Assembly (NCBI RefSeq): GCF_021033825.1
Contig: NZ_JAIFXZ010000002.1
Coordinates: forward strand, 186,001-250,000
Direction of reading: 5' to 3'
Source of the DNA: Dietzia aurantiaca
Lineage (GTDB): Bacteria; Actinomycetota; Actinomycetes; Mycobacteriales; Mycobacteriaceae
Length of the DNA: 64,000 nucleotides
Shown: piece after piece, positions 17,679-26,487 of the stretch
How positions within the stretch are numbered: the stretch's first letter is position 1
Layout: every line of letters begins with the position of its first letter
Program-made: the position numbers and the translations under genes
Notes under the pieces: model-generated
Database searches by the model: none
The model's input: only the letters and a program-made list of their open reading frames with translations
What the model was told of the DNA's origin: nothing

Positions 17679-17715
17679 CACCCCGGTGGCTCCGATTCCC
17701 GGAGCCGCCGGGGTG
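17679..17715 (+). terminator. Hairpin terminator after pdxS
   Basis: A 16-bp inverted repeat (17679-17694 / 17700-17715) with one G-U pair and a 5-nt loop, 30 bp after the pdxS stop. It implies that pdxT is not simply read through from pdxS. Confidence 0.78.
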
Positions 17716-17761
17716 ATCTCGTCTACAGGACACACGTGACCGCGGTGGGTACCCGCAGCGC

Positions 17762-17767
17762 TAGGAT
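17762..17767 (+). promoter_or_regulatory. -10 element upstream of the tesB unit
   Basis: TAGGAT fits TANNNT and ends 6 nt before an ATG at 17774. Placed after the pdxS terminator, it would drive tesB-pdxT. Confidence 0.45.
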
Positions 17768-17773
17768 CTGTCC

Positions 17774-17896
17774 ATGCATGCAGCCCCCCTGTGGACCCTG
17801 CCCCGGGTCCGGTCCCGTCGCCCGGCGGCGGGCTCGCGATCGACCGTCCGCCCGAACCGCGCCGGCTCCCCGGGAAGCGCGGGTGAGCGGCGGTGA
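17774..17896 (+). CDS. Candidate leaderless 40-codon ORF coupled to tesB
   Basis: An ATG 6 nt after the TAGGAT element opens a 40-codon frame ending in TGA at 17894-17896. That stop overlaps the tesB GTG as GTGA, the same coupling used by annotated genes throughout this window. The predicted peptide begins MHAAPLWTLPRVRSRRPAAG and is basic and Arg/Pro-rich, with no known domain. It could be a regulatory leader peptide or chance; only the geometry supports it. Confidence 0.3.
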   Translation: MHAAPLWTLPRVRSRRPAAGSRSTVRPNRAGSPGSAGERR

Positions 17897-18783
17897 ACAA
17901 GATCGAGGACATCCTCGACATCGAGCGCATCGACCGTGACCTCTACCGGGGTCCGGCGATCACCACGAACCTCCAACGCACCTTCGGCGGGCAGGTGGCA
18001 GGACAGACCCTGACCGCGGCGGTCCGCACCGTCGAAGACGACAAGCACGTCCACTCGCTCCACGGATACTTCATCCGGCCCGGCATCCCCGACGTTCCCA
18101 CCGTCTTCCAGGTGGACCGCCTCCGGGACGGCCGCAGCTTCGCGACCCGGCGGGTCACCGCGATCCAGGAGGGCGAACCCATCTTCTCGATGTCGGCGTC
18201 GTTCCACCTCATCGCCCAGGAGGGCATCGAGCACCAGGATTCGATGCCGCGGGTGATCGATCCCGAGGAGATCGCCGTTCCGACGATCGAGGATCTCGAC
18301 GAGACCCATCGGGTGTTCGTCGAGGAGTGGGCGCAGTGGGACATCCGCATCGTGCCGCGGGACCGCATGGAGACCCTCTCGTCGCTGGCCGCCCAGCAGC
18401 GGGTCTGGTTCCGCTGCGTCGACACACTGCCCGACGACCCCAATTTCCATGTGTGCACCCTGGCCTACATGTCCGACATGACCCTTCTGGGCTCCGCCAA
18501 GATCCCGCACCCCGGCGAGCCCACCCAGGATGCGTCCCTCGACCACGCCATGTGGTTCATGCGCCCCTTCCGCGCGGATGACTGGCTGCTCTACGACCAG
18601 ACGTCCCCCTCGGCCTCCGGCGGGCGCACGCTCACCCAGGGCCGCATCTTCGACCGTCAGGGACGCCTTGTCGCCGCGGTGACCCAGGAAGGGCTGTCCC
18701 GCCGCCTCCGGCCGGGCGCCCAGTCCTTCCCTGTGGATCTGTCCCGCGGGAAGAGGTCGGACGCCCCGGCCTCCGGCGAATGA
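17893..18783 (+). CDS. tesB: Acyl-CoA thioesterase II TesB
   Basis: Hydrolyses medium- to long-chain acyl-CoA to free acid and CoA. The 296 residues form two tandem hot-dog domains: the first about 1-115 with [11 protein letters not shown] and HGYFIRPG, the second about 165-285 ending in TQEGLSR. The family's Asp-Ser/Thr-Gln triad appears as D205 region (MSDMTLL), T/S in [11 protein letters not shown] and Q of TQEGL. The GTG start gives the expected N-terminus ([18 protein letters not shown]). The ATGA overlap with pdxT shows coupling even though the pathways are unrelated; the arrangement pdxS-tesB-pdxT is also found in M. tuberculosis. Confidence 0.93.
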   Translation: MNKIEDILDIERIDRDLYRGPAITTNLQRTFGGQVAGQTLTAAVRTVEDDKHVHSLHGYFIRPGIPDVPTVFQVDRLRDGRSFATRRVTAIQEGEPIFSMSASFHLIAQEGIEHQDSMPRVIDPEEIAVPTIEDLDETHRVFVEEWAQWDIRIVPRDRMETLSSLAAQQRVWFRCVDTLPDDPNFHVCTLAYMSDMTLLGSAKIPHPGEPTQDASLDHAMWFMRPFRADDWLLYDQTSPSASGGRTLTQGRIFDRQGRLVAAVTQEGLSRRLRPGAQSFPVDLSRGKRSDAPASGE

Positions 18784-19394
18784 GCCGGTCCGCACCGACG
18801 ATCGGCGTGCTCGCCCTCCAGGGCGCCGTGATCGAGCACATCCGCCATCTCGAGGAGGTCGGCGCCCGCGCGATCCCGGTCCGGAAGCAGTCGGAACTCG
18901 ACGCCGTCGACGGCCTCGTCCTGCCGGGTGGCGAGTCGACCACGATGAGCCGACTGCTCGACGTCTACCAGATGTATGAACCGGTGGCCGAGAGGATCGG
19001 CGCCGGGATGCCCGTGTACGGGTCGTGCGCCGGGATGATCCTGCTCGCCTCGCAGGTCGTGGACACCCGGGCCGACGCCACCTGGTTCTCGGCCATCGAC
19101 ATGACCGTCCGGCGGAACGCCTTCGGCCGCCAGGTGGATTCCTTCGAGGCCGACCTCGTCGTCGACCCTCTCGGGTCGGAACCACTGCGGACGGTGTTCA
19201 TCCGTGCCCCGTGGGTCGAGACCGTCGGCCCGGGCGTCGAAGTACTCGCCCGGGTCCGGGCGTCCGACGGACGCGACCACGCGGTCGCGGTGCGTCAGGG
19301 CAATGCGCTGGCCACCTCGTTCCACCCCGAGGTCACCGACGACGTTCGAGTACACAGGTACTTCCTCGACATGGCACGGGCCGCGACCTCGTAG
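18780..19394 (+). CDS. pdxT: Pyridoxal 5'-phosphate synthase glutaminase subunit PdxT
   Basis: Class I glutamine amidotransferase that feeds ammonia to PdxS. The 204 residues have LPGGEST at 48-54, the nucleophile C83 in YGSCAGM, and H182 with E184 in SFHPEVT, a complete Cys-His-Glu triad. ATGA overlap with tesB. The stop codon lies inside a TAGACT element (19392-19397) that could be a -10 for yebC. Confidence 0.96.
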   Translation: MSRSAPTIGVLALQGAVIEHIRHLEEVGARAIPVRKQSELDAVDGLVLPGGESTTMSRLLDVYQMYEPVAERIGAGMPVYGSCAGMILLASQVVDTRADATWFSAIDMTVRRNAFGRQVDSFEADLVVDPLGSEPLRTVFIRAPWVETVGPGVEVLARVRASDGRDHAVAVRQGNALATSFHPEVTDDVRVHRYFLDMARAATS

Positions 19395-19478
19395 ACTGGG
19401 CGGTCAGCGAGACCTCGCGCCGGAGCCCGCGGACATGCGGGCCCCGGACCCAGACACCCCCGGAGGGCGGAAAAACAC

Positions 19479-20231
19479 ATGGCAGGCCATTCCAAGTGGG
19501 CCACCACCAAGCACAAGAAGGCGGCGATCGACGCCAAGCGCGGCAAGCTCTTCGCCAAGCTGGTCAAGAACATCGAGGTGGCGGCCCGCACCGGCGGGGG
19601 CGACCCGACCGGCAACCCGACTCTCTTCGACGCCATCCAGAAGGCGAAGAAGAACTCCGTCCCGGCGGACAACGTCGAGCGCGCCCGCAAGCGCGGCGCC
19701 GGCGAGGAGGCGGGCGGCGCCGAGTGGGAGACCATCATGTACGAGGGCTACGGCCCGGGCGGTGTGGCCATGCTCATCGAATGTCTGACGGACAACCGCA
19801 ATCGTGCCGCGGGCGAGGTGCGGACCGCCATGACCCGCAACGGCGGCAACCTGGCCGATCCCGGCTCGGTCGCGTACCTGTTCGCGCGCAAGGGCGAGAT
19901 CGTGCTGGACAAAGCGGAGCTGACAGAGGACGACGTGCTCCTGGCGGTCCTCGAGGCCGGCGCCGAGGAGGTCAACGACCTCGGGGACCAGTGGGAAGTG
20001 GTCTGCGAGCCCACCGACCTCGTCCAGGTGCGTACCGCTCTCCAGGACGCCGGGATCGACTACGAGTCGGCCGAGTCCGGTTTCCGGGCCTCGGTGGAGG
20101 TGACCGTCGACGCCGACGGCGCCGGCAAGGTGTTCAGGCTCATCGACGCGCTCGAGGACTCGGACGACGTCCAGAACGTCTTCACCAACATCGACGTCCC
20201 CGACGACGTGCTGGCGGCCCTCGACGCCTGA
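19479..20231 (+). CDS. yebC: YebC/PmpR family DNA-binding / translation-associated protein
   Basis: The 250-residue protein begins [28 protein letters not shown], the invariant N-terminus of YebC, and keeps the [15 protein letters not shown] and [16 protein letters not shown] segments. Family members have been described as transcription regulators and, more recently, as factors that ease ribosome stalling at proline runs. Which applies here cannot be told from sequence. An ggagggcgg Shine-Dalgarno precedes the ATG. It lies immediately upstream of ruvCAB, as in most bacteria, but an SOS box separates them. Confidence 0.94.
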   Translation: MAGHSKWATTKHKKAAIDAKRGKLFAKLVKNIEVAARTGGGDPTGNPTLFDAIQKAKKNSVPADNVERARKRGAGEEAGGAEWETIMYEGYGPGGVAMLIECLTDNRNRAAGEVRTAMTRNGGNLADPGSVAYLFARKGEIVLDKAELTEDDVLLAVLEAGAEEVNDLGDQWEVVCEPTDLVQVRTALQDAGIDYESAESGFRASVEVTVDADGAGKVFRLIDALEDSDDVQNVFTNIDVPDDVLAALDA

Positions 20232-20246
20232 CGTCCGGACCACTGG

Positions 20247-20269
20247 TAGGGTCTCGAACGTAGGTTCTA
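20247..20269 (+). promoter_or_regulatory. LexA (SOS) box and -10 element of the ruvCAB operon
   Basis: TCGAAC-gtag-GTTCTA (20254-20269) matches the actinobacterial/mycobacterial SOS box TCGAAC-N4-GTTCGA at 11 of 12 defined bases. It lies 23 bp before the ruvC ATG and directly after a TANNNT -10 (TAGGGT, 20247-20252), so bound LexA would cover the transcription start. This makes ruvC-ruvA-ruvB a DNA-damage-inducible unit. Confidence 0.82.
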
Positions 20270-20292
20270 CCGCCGGTCGTGGAGGGGGCGCT

Positions 20293-20952
20293 ATGCGCGT
20301 CATGGGTGTGGACCCGGGTCTGACCCGGTGCGGTCTCGCGCTGATCGAGACCGCGCCGGGTCGGGCTGTCACCGCATTGGACGTGGACGTGGTGCGGACG
20401 ACCGCGGACGAGCCACTCGAGCGGCGTTTGCGGGCGGTGCACACGGTCGCCGACGAATGGATGGACGTCCACAAGCCGGACGTCGTGGCGATCGAGAGGG
20501 TCTTCGCGCAGAACCAGGTGTCCACGGCGATGGGCACCGCGCAGGCTGCCGGCGTGGTCGCGCTCGCCGCGGCGTACCGGGACATCCCGGTGGCGTTCCA
20601 CACACCGTCGGAGGTCAAGGCCGCCATCACCGGGAGTGGGCGCGCGGACAAGAAGCAGATGACGCTGATGATCACCCGGATCCTGGGACTGCAGAAGCCG
20701 CCCAGTCCGGCCGATGCGGCGGACGCGCTGGCGTTGGCCGTGTGCCACAGCTGGCGGGCTCCGATGCAGGGCCGTGTCGCCTCGCTGGACGCGCAGGTGG
20801 CGCGGTCCCGTGCAGGTTTCGAGGCGAAGGTCGCGGTGGCGCGTGAATCGGCCGCGTCGCGGGGGACCCGGGGCCGGGGATCCGCCGCGGACCAGGAACG
20901 TGCCCGGGCAGCCGCCCGGGGAATGGCTCGAACGAAGGGAGTCCGCTGGTGA
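20293..20952 (+). CDS. ruvC: Crossover junction endodeoxyribonuclease RuvC
   Basis: Holliday-junction resolvase cutting recombination intermediates in partnership with RuvAB. The RNase H-like fold is intact, with catalytic D7 (GVDPG), E68 (AIERVF), D141 and D144 ([15 protein letters not shown]). The 219 residues exceed the E. coli 173; the extra C-terminal tail (about 165-219) is Arg/Ala-rich and basic, possibly a DNA-binding addition seen in actinobacteria. First gene after the SOS box; the stop overlaps ruvA as GTGA. Confidence 0.96.
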   Translation: MRVMGVDPGLTRCGLALIETAPGRAVTALDVDVVRTTADEPLERRLRAVHTVADEWMDVHKPDVVAIERVFAQNQVSTAMGTAQAAGVVALAAAYRDIPVAFHTPSEVKAAITGSGRADKKQMTLMITRILGLQKPPSPADAADALALAVCHSWRAPMQGRVASLDAQVARSRAGFEAKVAVARESAASRGTRGRGSAADQERARAAARGMARTKGVRW

Positions 20953-21551
20953 TCGCCTCGATCCGAGGAACGGTGGCCGAGATCGGTCTGGATCGCTGTG
21001 TCGTGGAGACCGGCGGGGTCGGGGTCCTGGTGCACGCGACGCCGGCGGCGCTCACCGGGCTGCGCCGCGGTTCGGAGGGCATGCTCCACACCGAACTCGT
21101 GGTCCGGGAGGACTCGCTGACGCTCTACGGGTTCGACTCGGTGGAGGCCCGGGGACTCTTCCTCACTGTTCAGACCGTGTCCGGCGTGGGGCCGCGACTG
21201 GCGCTGGCGATCCTGGCCACTCTCGAGCCGCACGAGTTGGTCCGCGCGCTCGGCTCCGGTGATGTCAAGGCGCTCACCCGCGTCCCGGGCGTCGGCAAAC
21301 GCACAGCGGAACGCATGGTTCTCGAACTCAAGGACAAGGTGGGCCCGCTTCCCGGCGAGGCAGGCGGGGCTTCGGCCGACGGCAGCGGTGGCGCGGTGCC
21401 CGCCGCGACCGAGGTGGCCGAGGCGCTCGAGGGACTGGGGTTCTCCGCCGCAGAGGCGGACAAGACCGCCACCGCGGTGTTGGCCTCCGATCCGGGCCTG
21501 GGTCCTACAGAAGCCCTCCGGATGGCGCTCAAGTCGCTCGGGAAACGCTGA
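20949..21551 (+). CDS. ruvA: Holliday junction DNA helicase subunit RuvA
   Basis: Tetrameric junction-binding protein that loads RuvB for branch migration. In 200 residues it has the N-terminal OB domain ([12 protein letters not shown]), two helix-hairpin-helix motifs ([13 protein letters not shown] and [16 protein letters not shown]) and the C-terminal three-helix RuvB-binding domain after an Ala/Gly-rich linker (about 130-150). The GTG start overlaps ruvC by 4 bp and the stop shares one base with the ruvB ATG (TGATG). Confidence 0.96.
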   Translation: MIASIRGTVAEIGLDRCVVETGGVGVLVHATPAALTGLRRGSEGMLHTELVVREDSLTLYGFDSVEARGLFLTVQTVSGVGPRLALAILATLEPHELVRALGSGDVKALTRVPGVGKRTAERMVLELKDKVGPLPGEAGGASADGSGGAVPAATEVAEALEGLGFSAAEADKTATAVLASDPGLGPTEALRMALKSLGKR

Positions 21552-22639
21552 TGACGGATCCGTTCGAGGAATCGGGTGGCGAACCGGAGTCCGGGCTCAC
21601 TGCCGCACTCACCCCGTTCGACACGGATGTCGAGGGGGCGTTGCGCCCGCGGAACCTCGGCGAGTTCATCGGCCAGGAGACGGTCCGGGAGCAGCTGGAC
21701 CTGGTCTTGACCGCCGCTACCCGGCGTGGCGTCGTGCCGGATCACCTGTTGTTCTCCGGCCCGCCCGGCCTGGGCAAGACGAGCCTGGCGATGATCGTCG
21801 CCGCGGAGCTCGGCGGCTCACTCCGCATCACCTCGGGCCCCGCGTTGGAACGTCCCGGGGATCTCGCGGCCATGCTGTCGAACCTCATCGAGGGCGACGT
21901 GCTGTTCATCGACGAGATCCATCGGATCGCCCGGCCCGCGGAAGAGATGTTGTACCTCGCGATGGAGGATTTTCGGATCGACATCATGGTGGGAAAGGGG
22001 CCGGGCGCCACCTCGATTCCTCTCGAGATCGCGCCGTTCACCCTCGTCGGCGCCACCACCAGATCCGGCGCACTGACCGGGCCGCTTCGTGACCGGTTCG
22101 GTTTCACCGCGCACATGGACTTCTATACCGATCAGGATCTGGCACGGATCGTGACACGGGCTGCTGACATCCTGGCCATCCCGGTCGACCCCGATGCGGC
22201 GCTCGAGGTGGCCGGCAGGTCGCGGGGCACCCCGCGAATCGCCAACCGCCTGTTGCGGCGAGTCCGGGATTTCGCCGAGGTGCGGGCCGACGGCCAGATC
22301 ACCGTCCCGGTCGCCCGCGCGGCACTGGAGGTCTACGAGGTCGACCAACTGGGGCTTGACAGGTTGGACAGGGCCGTACTGCGAGCCCTGCTGGTTCAAC
22401 ACGAGGGCGGCCCTGTCGGACTGAGCACATTGGCGGTTGCCGTCGGTGAGGAAGCCACCACGCTGGAAGAGGTGTGTGAACCGTTTCTCGTGCGAGCCGG
22501 CCTTCTCGCGCGCACGCCACGAGGCCGGGTGGCAACGGCGGCGGCGTGGGACCACATGGGCATGGCGCGTCCGGAACGGGGGAGCGGGCAGCCCATGCTT
22601 CGTATGGAGGTCGACGGGGGACCCGACTCGGCACGGTGA
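21551..22639 (+). CDS. ruvB: Holliday junction DNA helicase motor RuvB
   Basis: Hexameric AAA+ ATPase that drives branch migration. The 362 residues carry Walker A GPPGLGKT at 70-77, Walker B LFIDEIHR at about 117-124, a sensor 1 GATTRSG and a C-terminal winged helix ([14 protein letters not shown]). Length is a little above E. coli because of an N-terminal extension of about 20 residues. It ends the SOS operon; yajC starts 94 bp later. Confidence 0.97.
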   Translation: MTDPFEESGGEPESGLTAALTPFDTDVEGALRPRNLGEFIGQETVREQLDLVLTAATRRGVVPDHLLFSGPPGLGKTSLAMIVAAELGGSLRITSGPALERPGDLAAMLSNLIEGDVLFIDEIHRIARPAEEMLYLAMEDFRIDIMVGKGPGATSIPLEIAPFTLVGATTRSGALTGPLRDRFGFTAHMDFYTDQDLARIVTRAADILAIPVDPDAALEVAGRSRGTPRIANRLLRRVRDFAEVRADGQITVPVARAALEVYEVDQLGLDRLDRAVLRALLVQHEGGPVGLSTLAVAVGEEATTLEEVCEPFLVRAGLLARTPRGRVATAAAWDHMGMARPERGSGQPMLRMEVDGGPDSAR

Positions 22640-22722
22640 GCCCGCGGCTGGCATCCTCGGACGAGACCGTCCGCCATCCGGACCATAATTGACAGGGCCT
22701 GCACCAGCGCCGGGTCCGTACC

Positions 22723-22728
22723 AGGAGG
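22723..22728 (+). promoter_or_regulatory. Shine-Dalgarno of yajC
   Basis: AGGAGG 5 nt before the ATG at 22734, which excludes the in-frame TTG at 22689. A perfect TTGACA (22689-22694) lies upstream, but no matching -10 was found at the right distance. Confidence 0.7.
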
Positions 22729-22733
22729 ACCCC

Positions 22734-23048
22734 ATGGGACTTGAACTGCTTCTGCCGTTGATGATCGTCGTGCTGATCGTGCTCATGTTCCTGCAGAGTT
22801 CCAAACAGCGGAAGGCGATGAAGGCACTCCGCGAAATGCAGGACTCCCTCACGGTCGGTGACCGGGTGCTCACGACCTCCGGCGTCCACGCGACGATCGC
22901 GTCGATCGACGAGGAGGCCGTCGGGCTCGAGATCGCGCCCGGCGTCAAGACCGTCTGGGACCGGCGAGTGATCCGGGAGAAGCTCGACACCGCCGGATCG
23001 ACGGATACCGGGACAGATTCCGGATCGGACGACTCGAGTTCTCTGTAA
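22734..23048 (+). CDS. yajC: Preprotein translocase auxiliary subunit YajC
   Basis: Small Sec accessory subunit that associates with SecDF. The 104-residue protein has one N-terminal membrane helix (LLLPLMIVVLIVLMFLQ, about residues 5-22), then the conserved RKAMKALREMQDSLTVGDRVLTTSG region (spread over 29-53) and a cytosolic beta domain. The last 20 residues are Asp/Ser/Gly/Thr-rich and probably unstructured. Followed by secD after 78 bp containing a hairpin. Confidence 0.94.
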   Translation: MGLELLLPLMIVVLIVLMFLQSSKQRKAMKALREMQDSLTVGDRVLTTSGVHATIASIDEEAVGLEIAPGVKTVWDRRVIREKLDTAGSTDTGTDSGSDDSSSL

Positions 23049-23050
23049 GG

Positions 23051-23069
23051 CCCTACCCGGAAGTAGGGT
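23051..23069 (+). promoter_or_regulatory. Hairpin with -10-like element ahead of secD
   Basis: ccctac (23051-23056) pairs with gtaggg (23063-23068), and a wider ggccct/agggcc pair surrounds it. TAGGGT (23064-23069) fits TANNNT. Either a weak attenuator after yajC or a secD promoter; the sequence alone does not decide. Confidence 0.3.
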
Positions 23070-23126
23070 GATAGGGCCGTCCGGTCAGCCGTCGGCCACC
23101 GAGTCACCTACGCAAGGAAGTTCCCC

Positions 23127-24827
23127 GTGACACCAGTACGTCCCCGGCGCGCGGACGCGAGACCGAGGCCATGGCGGTTACTCGCCATCTTCTTCCTGGC
23201 TCTGTTCATCATCTTCGTCGCCTCATTCGCGGTGGCGGACCGGGGGCTCTCCCCGAAACTGGGGATCGATCTCCAGGGCGGGACGCGCGTGACGCTGATC
23301 CCCAAGGGACAGCCGGCCGAGGCTGATCTCCAGCTCGCGCAGGAGATCATCCGAGACCGCGTCGACGGCCTGGGCGTCGCCGGAACCTCCGTGGTGATCG
23401 AGGGCAGCAACATCGTGCTCACGGTTCCCGGGGAGGACTCCAGCCAGGCCCGAGATCTCGGAACCACCTCGCAGCTGACCATTCGACCGGTCATCCAGTT
23501 CCAGCCCGTCGAGCCGGGCGATCGTGAACCGGTGCCCGCAGCGAAGGGGGACAGCGAGGCCGTGGCCCGGGAGGTCGCCGAGGCTCGAGAAGTGCGTCAG
23601 GGCGACCCCCAGGAGCTCACGGAGTCGCTCGCCACGTTCCGCTGTCCGGAGCGGGATGTCCTCGCGGGTTTCGATGATCCTGCGCAGGCGTTGATCGCGT
23701 GCGGGGAGACCGGGAAGTACGTACTCGGTCCGGTGCCGCTCCTCGTCGGAGAGCCCGACGACGGCAAACGCCTGGACGGGCAGCAGATCGTCAAAGACTC
23801 CGTCAGCTCCGGGTTCAGTCAGCAGGCGGGCAAGAACGAGGTCTCCTTCCGGTTCAACGCCGGCCCGGGTGAGCAGGGAAGTGCCACCTGGTCGCGTCTG
23901 ACCCAGGAGAACCTGCAGAAGCAGATCGCGATTCTCCTCGACGGCGAGGTGATCAGTGCGCCGGTCGTCCAGGGTGTGACCCCGGTCGGTTCGGCAACCT
24001 CGATAACGGGCGAGTTCTCGACCGACGAGGCGTCGACGCTCGCCGGCAACCTCCGGTACGGCGCCCTCCCGATCTCTTTCGAGGACCCGAACGTCGACAA
24101 CGTGCCGGCCTCGCTCGGCCTGGCCTCGCTCGAGGCGGGGCTTCTCGCCGGCGCGATCGGGTTCCTCCTGGTGTTGATCTACTCGGTCGTGTTCTACCGG
24201 TTGCTCGGCGTGCTCGCGTTCATCTCGCTGGCCCTGTCCTTCCTCCTCACCTACGGGATGTTGGTCTTCCTCGGATACACGGTCGATTACAGCCTCGACC
24301 TCGCCGGTATCGCCGGACTCGTGATCGGCATCGGTATGACCGCCGACTCCTACGTCGTGTTCTTCGAGCGCATCAAGGACGAGCTCCGGGACGGACACCG
24401 ATTCAGATCGGCGGTTCCGAGAGCATGGAAGAGCGCGAGCCGGACGATCGTCACCGGAAACATGGTCAGCCTCATCGGCGCGGTGGTCCTCTACCTGCTT
24501 GCCAGTGGCGAGGTGCGCGGGTTCGCGTTCACCCTGGGCCTGACGACGGTCATGGATGTGTTCGTGGCCTTCACCGTGACATGGCCGCTGGTCTACCTGG
24601 CCTCGACCAAGGACCTCTTCTCCGAGCCCTGGGCCAACGGTATGGGTCGCATGGCGAACCTGCAGGCCGCCGCCGCTGAACGGCGGCGTATCGAACGCCG
24701 CGAGGAGAAGAAGGCCGAGCAGGCTCGTGGACGGGGCGTCACCGCCACGATCCAGGGGCCCGTCGGGGCCACCGCCACCGGAACCCCGCGCCTTCCCGGC
24801 ACCGATGATGAGGAGGAGCGCCGATGA
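23127..24827 (+). CDS. secD: Protein translocase subunit SecD
   Basis: RND-type membrane subunit that uses proton motive force to help pull exported proteins across. The 566-residue protein has a first membrane helix at about 17-36, the LGIDLQGGTRVTL signature, a large P1 extracytoplasmic domain (about 50-330, with an actinobacterial insertion rich in Glu/Pro), and five further helices from about 340, ending in a basic cytosolic tail. The GTG start is preceded by aaggaag. The stop overlaps secF as ATGA. Confidence 0.96.
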   Translation: MTPVRPRRADARPRPWRLLAIFFLALFIIFVASFAVADRGLSPKLGIDLQGGTRVTLIPKGQPAEADLQLAQEIIRDRVDGLGVAGTSVVIEGSNIVLTVPGEDSSQARDLGTTSQLTIRPVIQFQPVEPGDREPVPAAKGDSEAVAREVAEAREVRQGDPQELTESLATFRCPERDVLAGFDDPAQALIACGETGKYVLGPVPLLVGEPDDGKRLDGQQIVKDSVSSGFSQQAGKNEVSFRFNAGPGEQGSATWSRLTQENLQKQIAILLDGEVISAPVVQGVTPVGSATSITGEFSTDEASTLAGNLRYGALPISFEDPNVDNVPASLGLASLEAGLLAGAIGFLLVLIYSVVFYRLLGVLAFISLALSFLLTYGMLVFLGYTVDYSLDLAGIAGLVIGIGMTADSYVVFFERIKDELRDGHRFRSAVPRAWKSASRTIVTGNMVSLIGAVVLYLLASGEVRGFAFTLGLTTVMDVFVAFTVTWPLVYLASTKDLFSEPWANGMGRMANLQAAAAERRRIERREEKKAEQARGRGVTATIQGPVGATATGTPRLPGTDDEEERR

Positions 24828-25885
24828 GCACGTCCACCACGGCCGCGCCCGGCGACGGCGCCCCGGCAGAGCACGACTCGAACGACAGCCTGTTCAACCG
24901 TCTCTACACGGGCACCGGTGCGTTCGAGGTGGTCGGTAACCGTCGTAGGTTCTACGTCCTCACCCTGGTGATCGTCGCGGTCTGTCTCGCGAGCATCCTG
25001 CTACGTGGTTTCAGCTTCGGCATCGACTTCGCCGGCGGCACGAAACTCACCATGCCCGCCGGCGAGATCGACAAGGACCGCGTCGCCGCGGTGGTCGAGG
25101 AATCGCTGGGCGAAGAGCCCGAGATGGTGCAGATCGTCGGCACGGGCAATGCACGGATCGTCGAGGTGGAAACCCGCTTCCTGTCCACGGACGAGATCGC
25201 GGCCACCAAGAACGCGATGTTCGAGGAGTTCCAGCCCGTCACCGCGGCCGGCGAGACGTCGGTGGAGGCCATCGGCGATTCCGCGCGTAGCGAGAGTTGG
25301 GGCGGCCAGGTCACCCAGAAGGCCCTGATCGCGCTCGCAGTGTTCCTCGTGATCGTCTTCGGTTACATCGCCTTCCGATTCGAGTGGCAGATGGCGACGG
25401 CCGCGATCGTGGCCCTGCTCTTCGACATGGTCACCACCGCGGGGATCTACTCGATCGTCGGTTTCGAGGTGACTCCCGCCACCGTGATCGGATTGCTGAC
25501 GATCCTCGGATTCTCCCTGTATGACACGGTGATCGTTTTCGACAAGGTCGAGGAGAACACCCGCGGGCTCAAACACACCGCGAGTCGCACGTATGCCGAA
25601 GAAGCGAACCTCGGTGTAAACCAGACACTCATGCGGTCCATTCACACCACCGTCATCGGCATCCTCCCGCTCCTGGCGCTCGTCATCATCGCGGTGTGGA
25701 TCCTGGGCGTGGGCACCCTCATGGATCTGGCGATCGTGCAGATGGTCGGTATCGTTACCGGTACCTTCTCGTCGGTCTTCCTCGCGACACCGCTCCTGGT
25801 GACGCTCAAGCAACGCGATCCCGAGATCAAGCGCCAGACGACGAAGGTGCTGGCCCGACGTGAGAAGGCGGAAGCGCTCGCATGA
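24824..25885 (+). CDS. secF: Protein translocase subunit SecF
   Basis: Partner of SecD. The 353 residues contain a first helix near 45-65, the SFGIDFAGGTKLTM signature, a short periplasmic-type domain, and five C-terminal helices including GFSLYDTVIVFDKVEENT, the conserved D-containing SecF motif. Start and stop overlap secD and apt as ATGA. Separate secD and secF genes are the usual actinobacterial form. Confidence 0.96.
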   Translation: MSTSTTAAPGDGAPAEHDSNDSLFNRLYTGTGAFEVVGNRRRFYVLTLVIVAVCLASILLRGFSFGIDFAGGTKLTMPAGEIDKDRVAAVVEESLGEEPEMVQIVGTGNARIVEVETRFLSTDEIAATKNAMFEEFQPVTAAGETSVEAIGDSARSESWGGQVTQKALIALAVFLVIVFGYIAFRFEWQMATAAIVALLFDMVTTAGIYSIVGFEVTPATVIGLLTILGFSLYDTVIVFDKVEENTRGLKHTASRTYAEEANLGVNQTLMRSIHTTVIGILPLLALVIIAVWILGVGTLMDLAIVQMVGIVTGTFSSVFLATPLLVTLKQRDPEIKRQTTKVLARREKAEALA

Positions 25886-26439
25886 CCGAGTCCCCCCTGA
25901 CAGCTGTCTCCCCGGCGATCAGTTCAGCTGTTGAACGTCTGATGCGCCGCGTAGAGGACTTTCCCTCCTCCGGCGTCCAGTTCTGTGACCTCACCCCGGT
26001 CCTCGCGGACCCCGAGGGTTTCGATGCGGTCGTGCGAGGGCTGGCCGCAGGACACGAGGTCGGATCCATCGATTACGTTGCGGGGCTGGACGCGCGAGGT
26101 TTTCTGCTCGCCGGTGCGGTTGCCGTGCGTCTGCATACCGGTGTGCTCGCGATACGGAAGGCCGGAAAGCTACCTCCGCCGGTGCATTCACGGTCCTACG
26201 AGCTCGAGTACGGGGCTGCGACCCTCGAACTGCCCGCTGACGGCCTCGATCTCAGCGGCAAGCGCGTTCTCGTCGTCGACGATGTGCTGGCGACCGGAGG
26301 AACGCTCAGCGCGGCAGTCGGTCTGTTGGACGACTGCGGCGCTACCGTCGCCGGCCTCTCCGTCGTTCTCGAGGTTCCGGGTCTCGGAGGTCGGGATAGA
26401 CTGGCCGACACATCGCTGACCTGCCTCACGGTCGCGTAA
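25882..26439 (+). CDS. apt: Adenine phosphoribosyltransferase
   Basis: Salvages adenine to AMP with PRPP. The 185-residue type I phosphoribosyltransferase holds the PRPP loop VLVVDDVLATGGTL at about 132-145, the adenine-hood region DFPSSGVQFCDLTP and YVAGLDARGFLLAGAVA. It sits between secF and rel with an ATGA overlap, the conserved secDF-apt-rel arrangement of mycobacteria. Its link to (p)ppGpp and purine balance is only contextual. Confidence 0.95.
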   Translation: MTESPLTAVSPAISSAVERLMRRVEDFPSSGVQFCDLTPVLADPEGFDAVVRGLAAGHEVGSIDYVAGLDARGFLLAGAVAVRLHTGVLAIRKAGKLPPPVHSRSYELEYGAATLELPADGLDLSGKRVLVVDDVLATGGTLSAAVGLLDDCGATVAGLSVVLEVPGLGGRDRLADTSLTCLTVA

Positions 26440-26472
26440 CACCCGGCCGCTGGGCGCGGCACTTCGATGCTC

Positions 26473-26482
26473 AGGGAGGAGG
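26473..26482 (+). promoter_or_regulatory. Shine-Dalgarno of rel
   Basis: agggaggagg ends 5 nt before the ATG at 26488, so that ATG rather than the in-frame ATG at 26467 is the start. Confidence 0.75.
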
Positions 26483-26487
26483 CGGGC

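Noticed and set aside
22689-22694. Perfect TTGACA as a yajC-sec promoter
   Set aside because: No -10 hexamer lies 16-19 nt downstream, so it may be chance.
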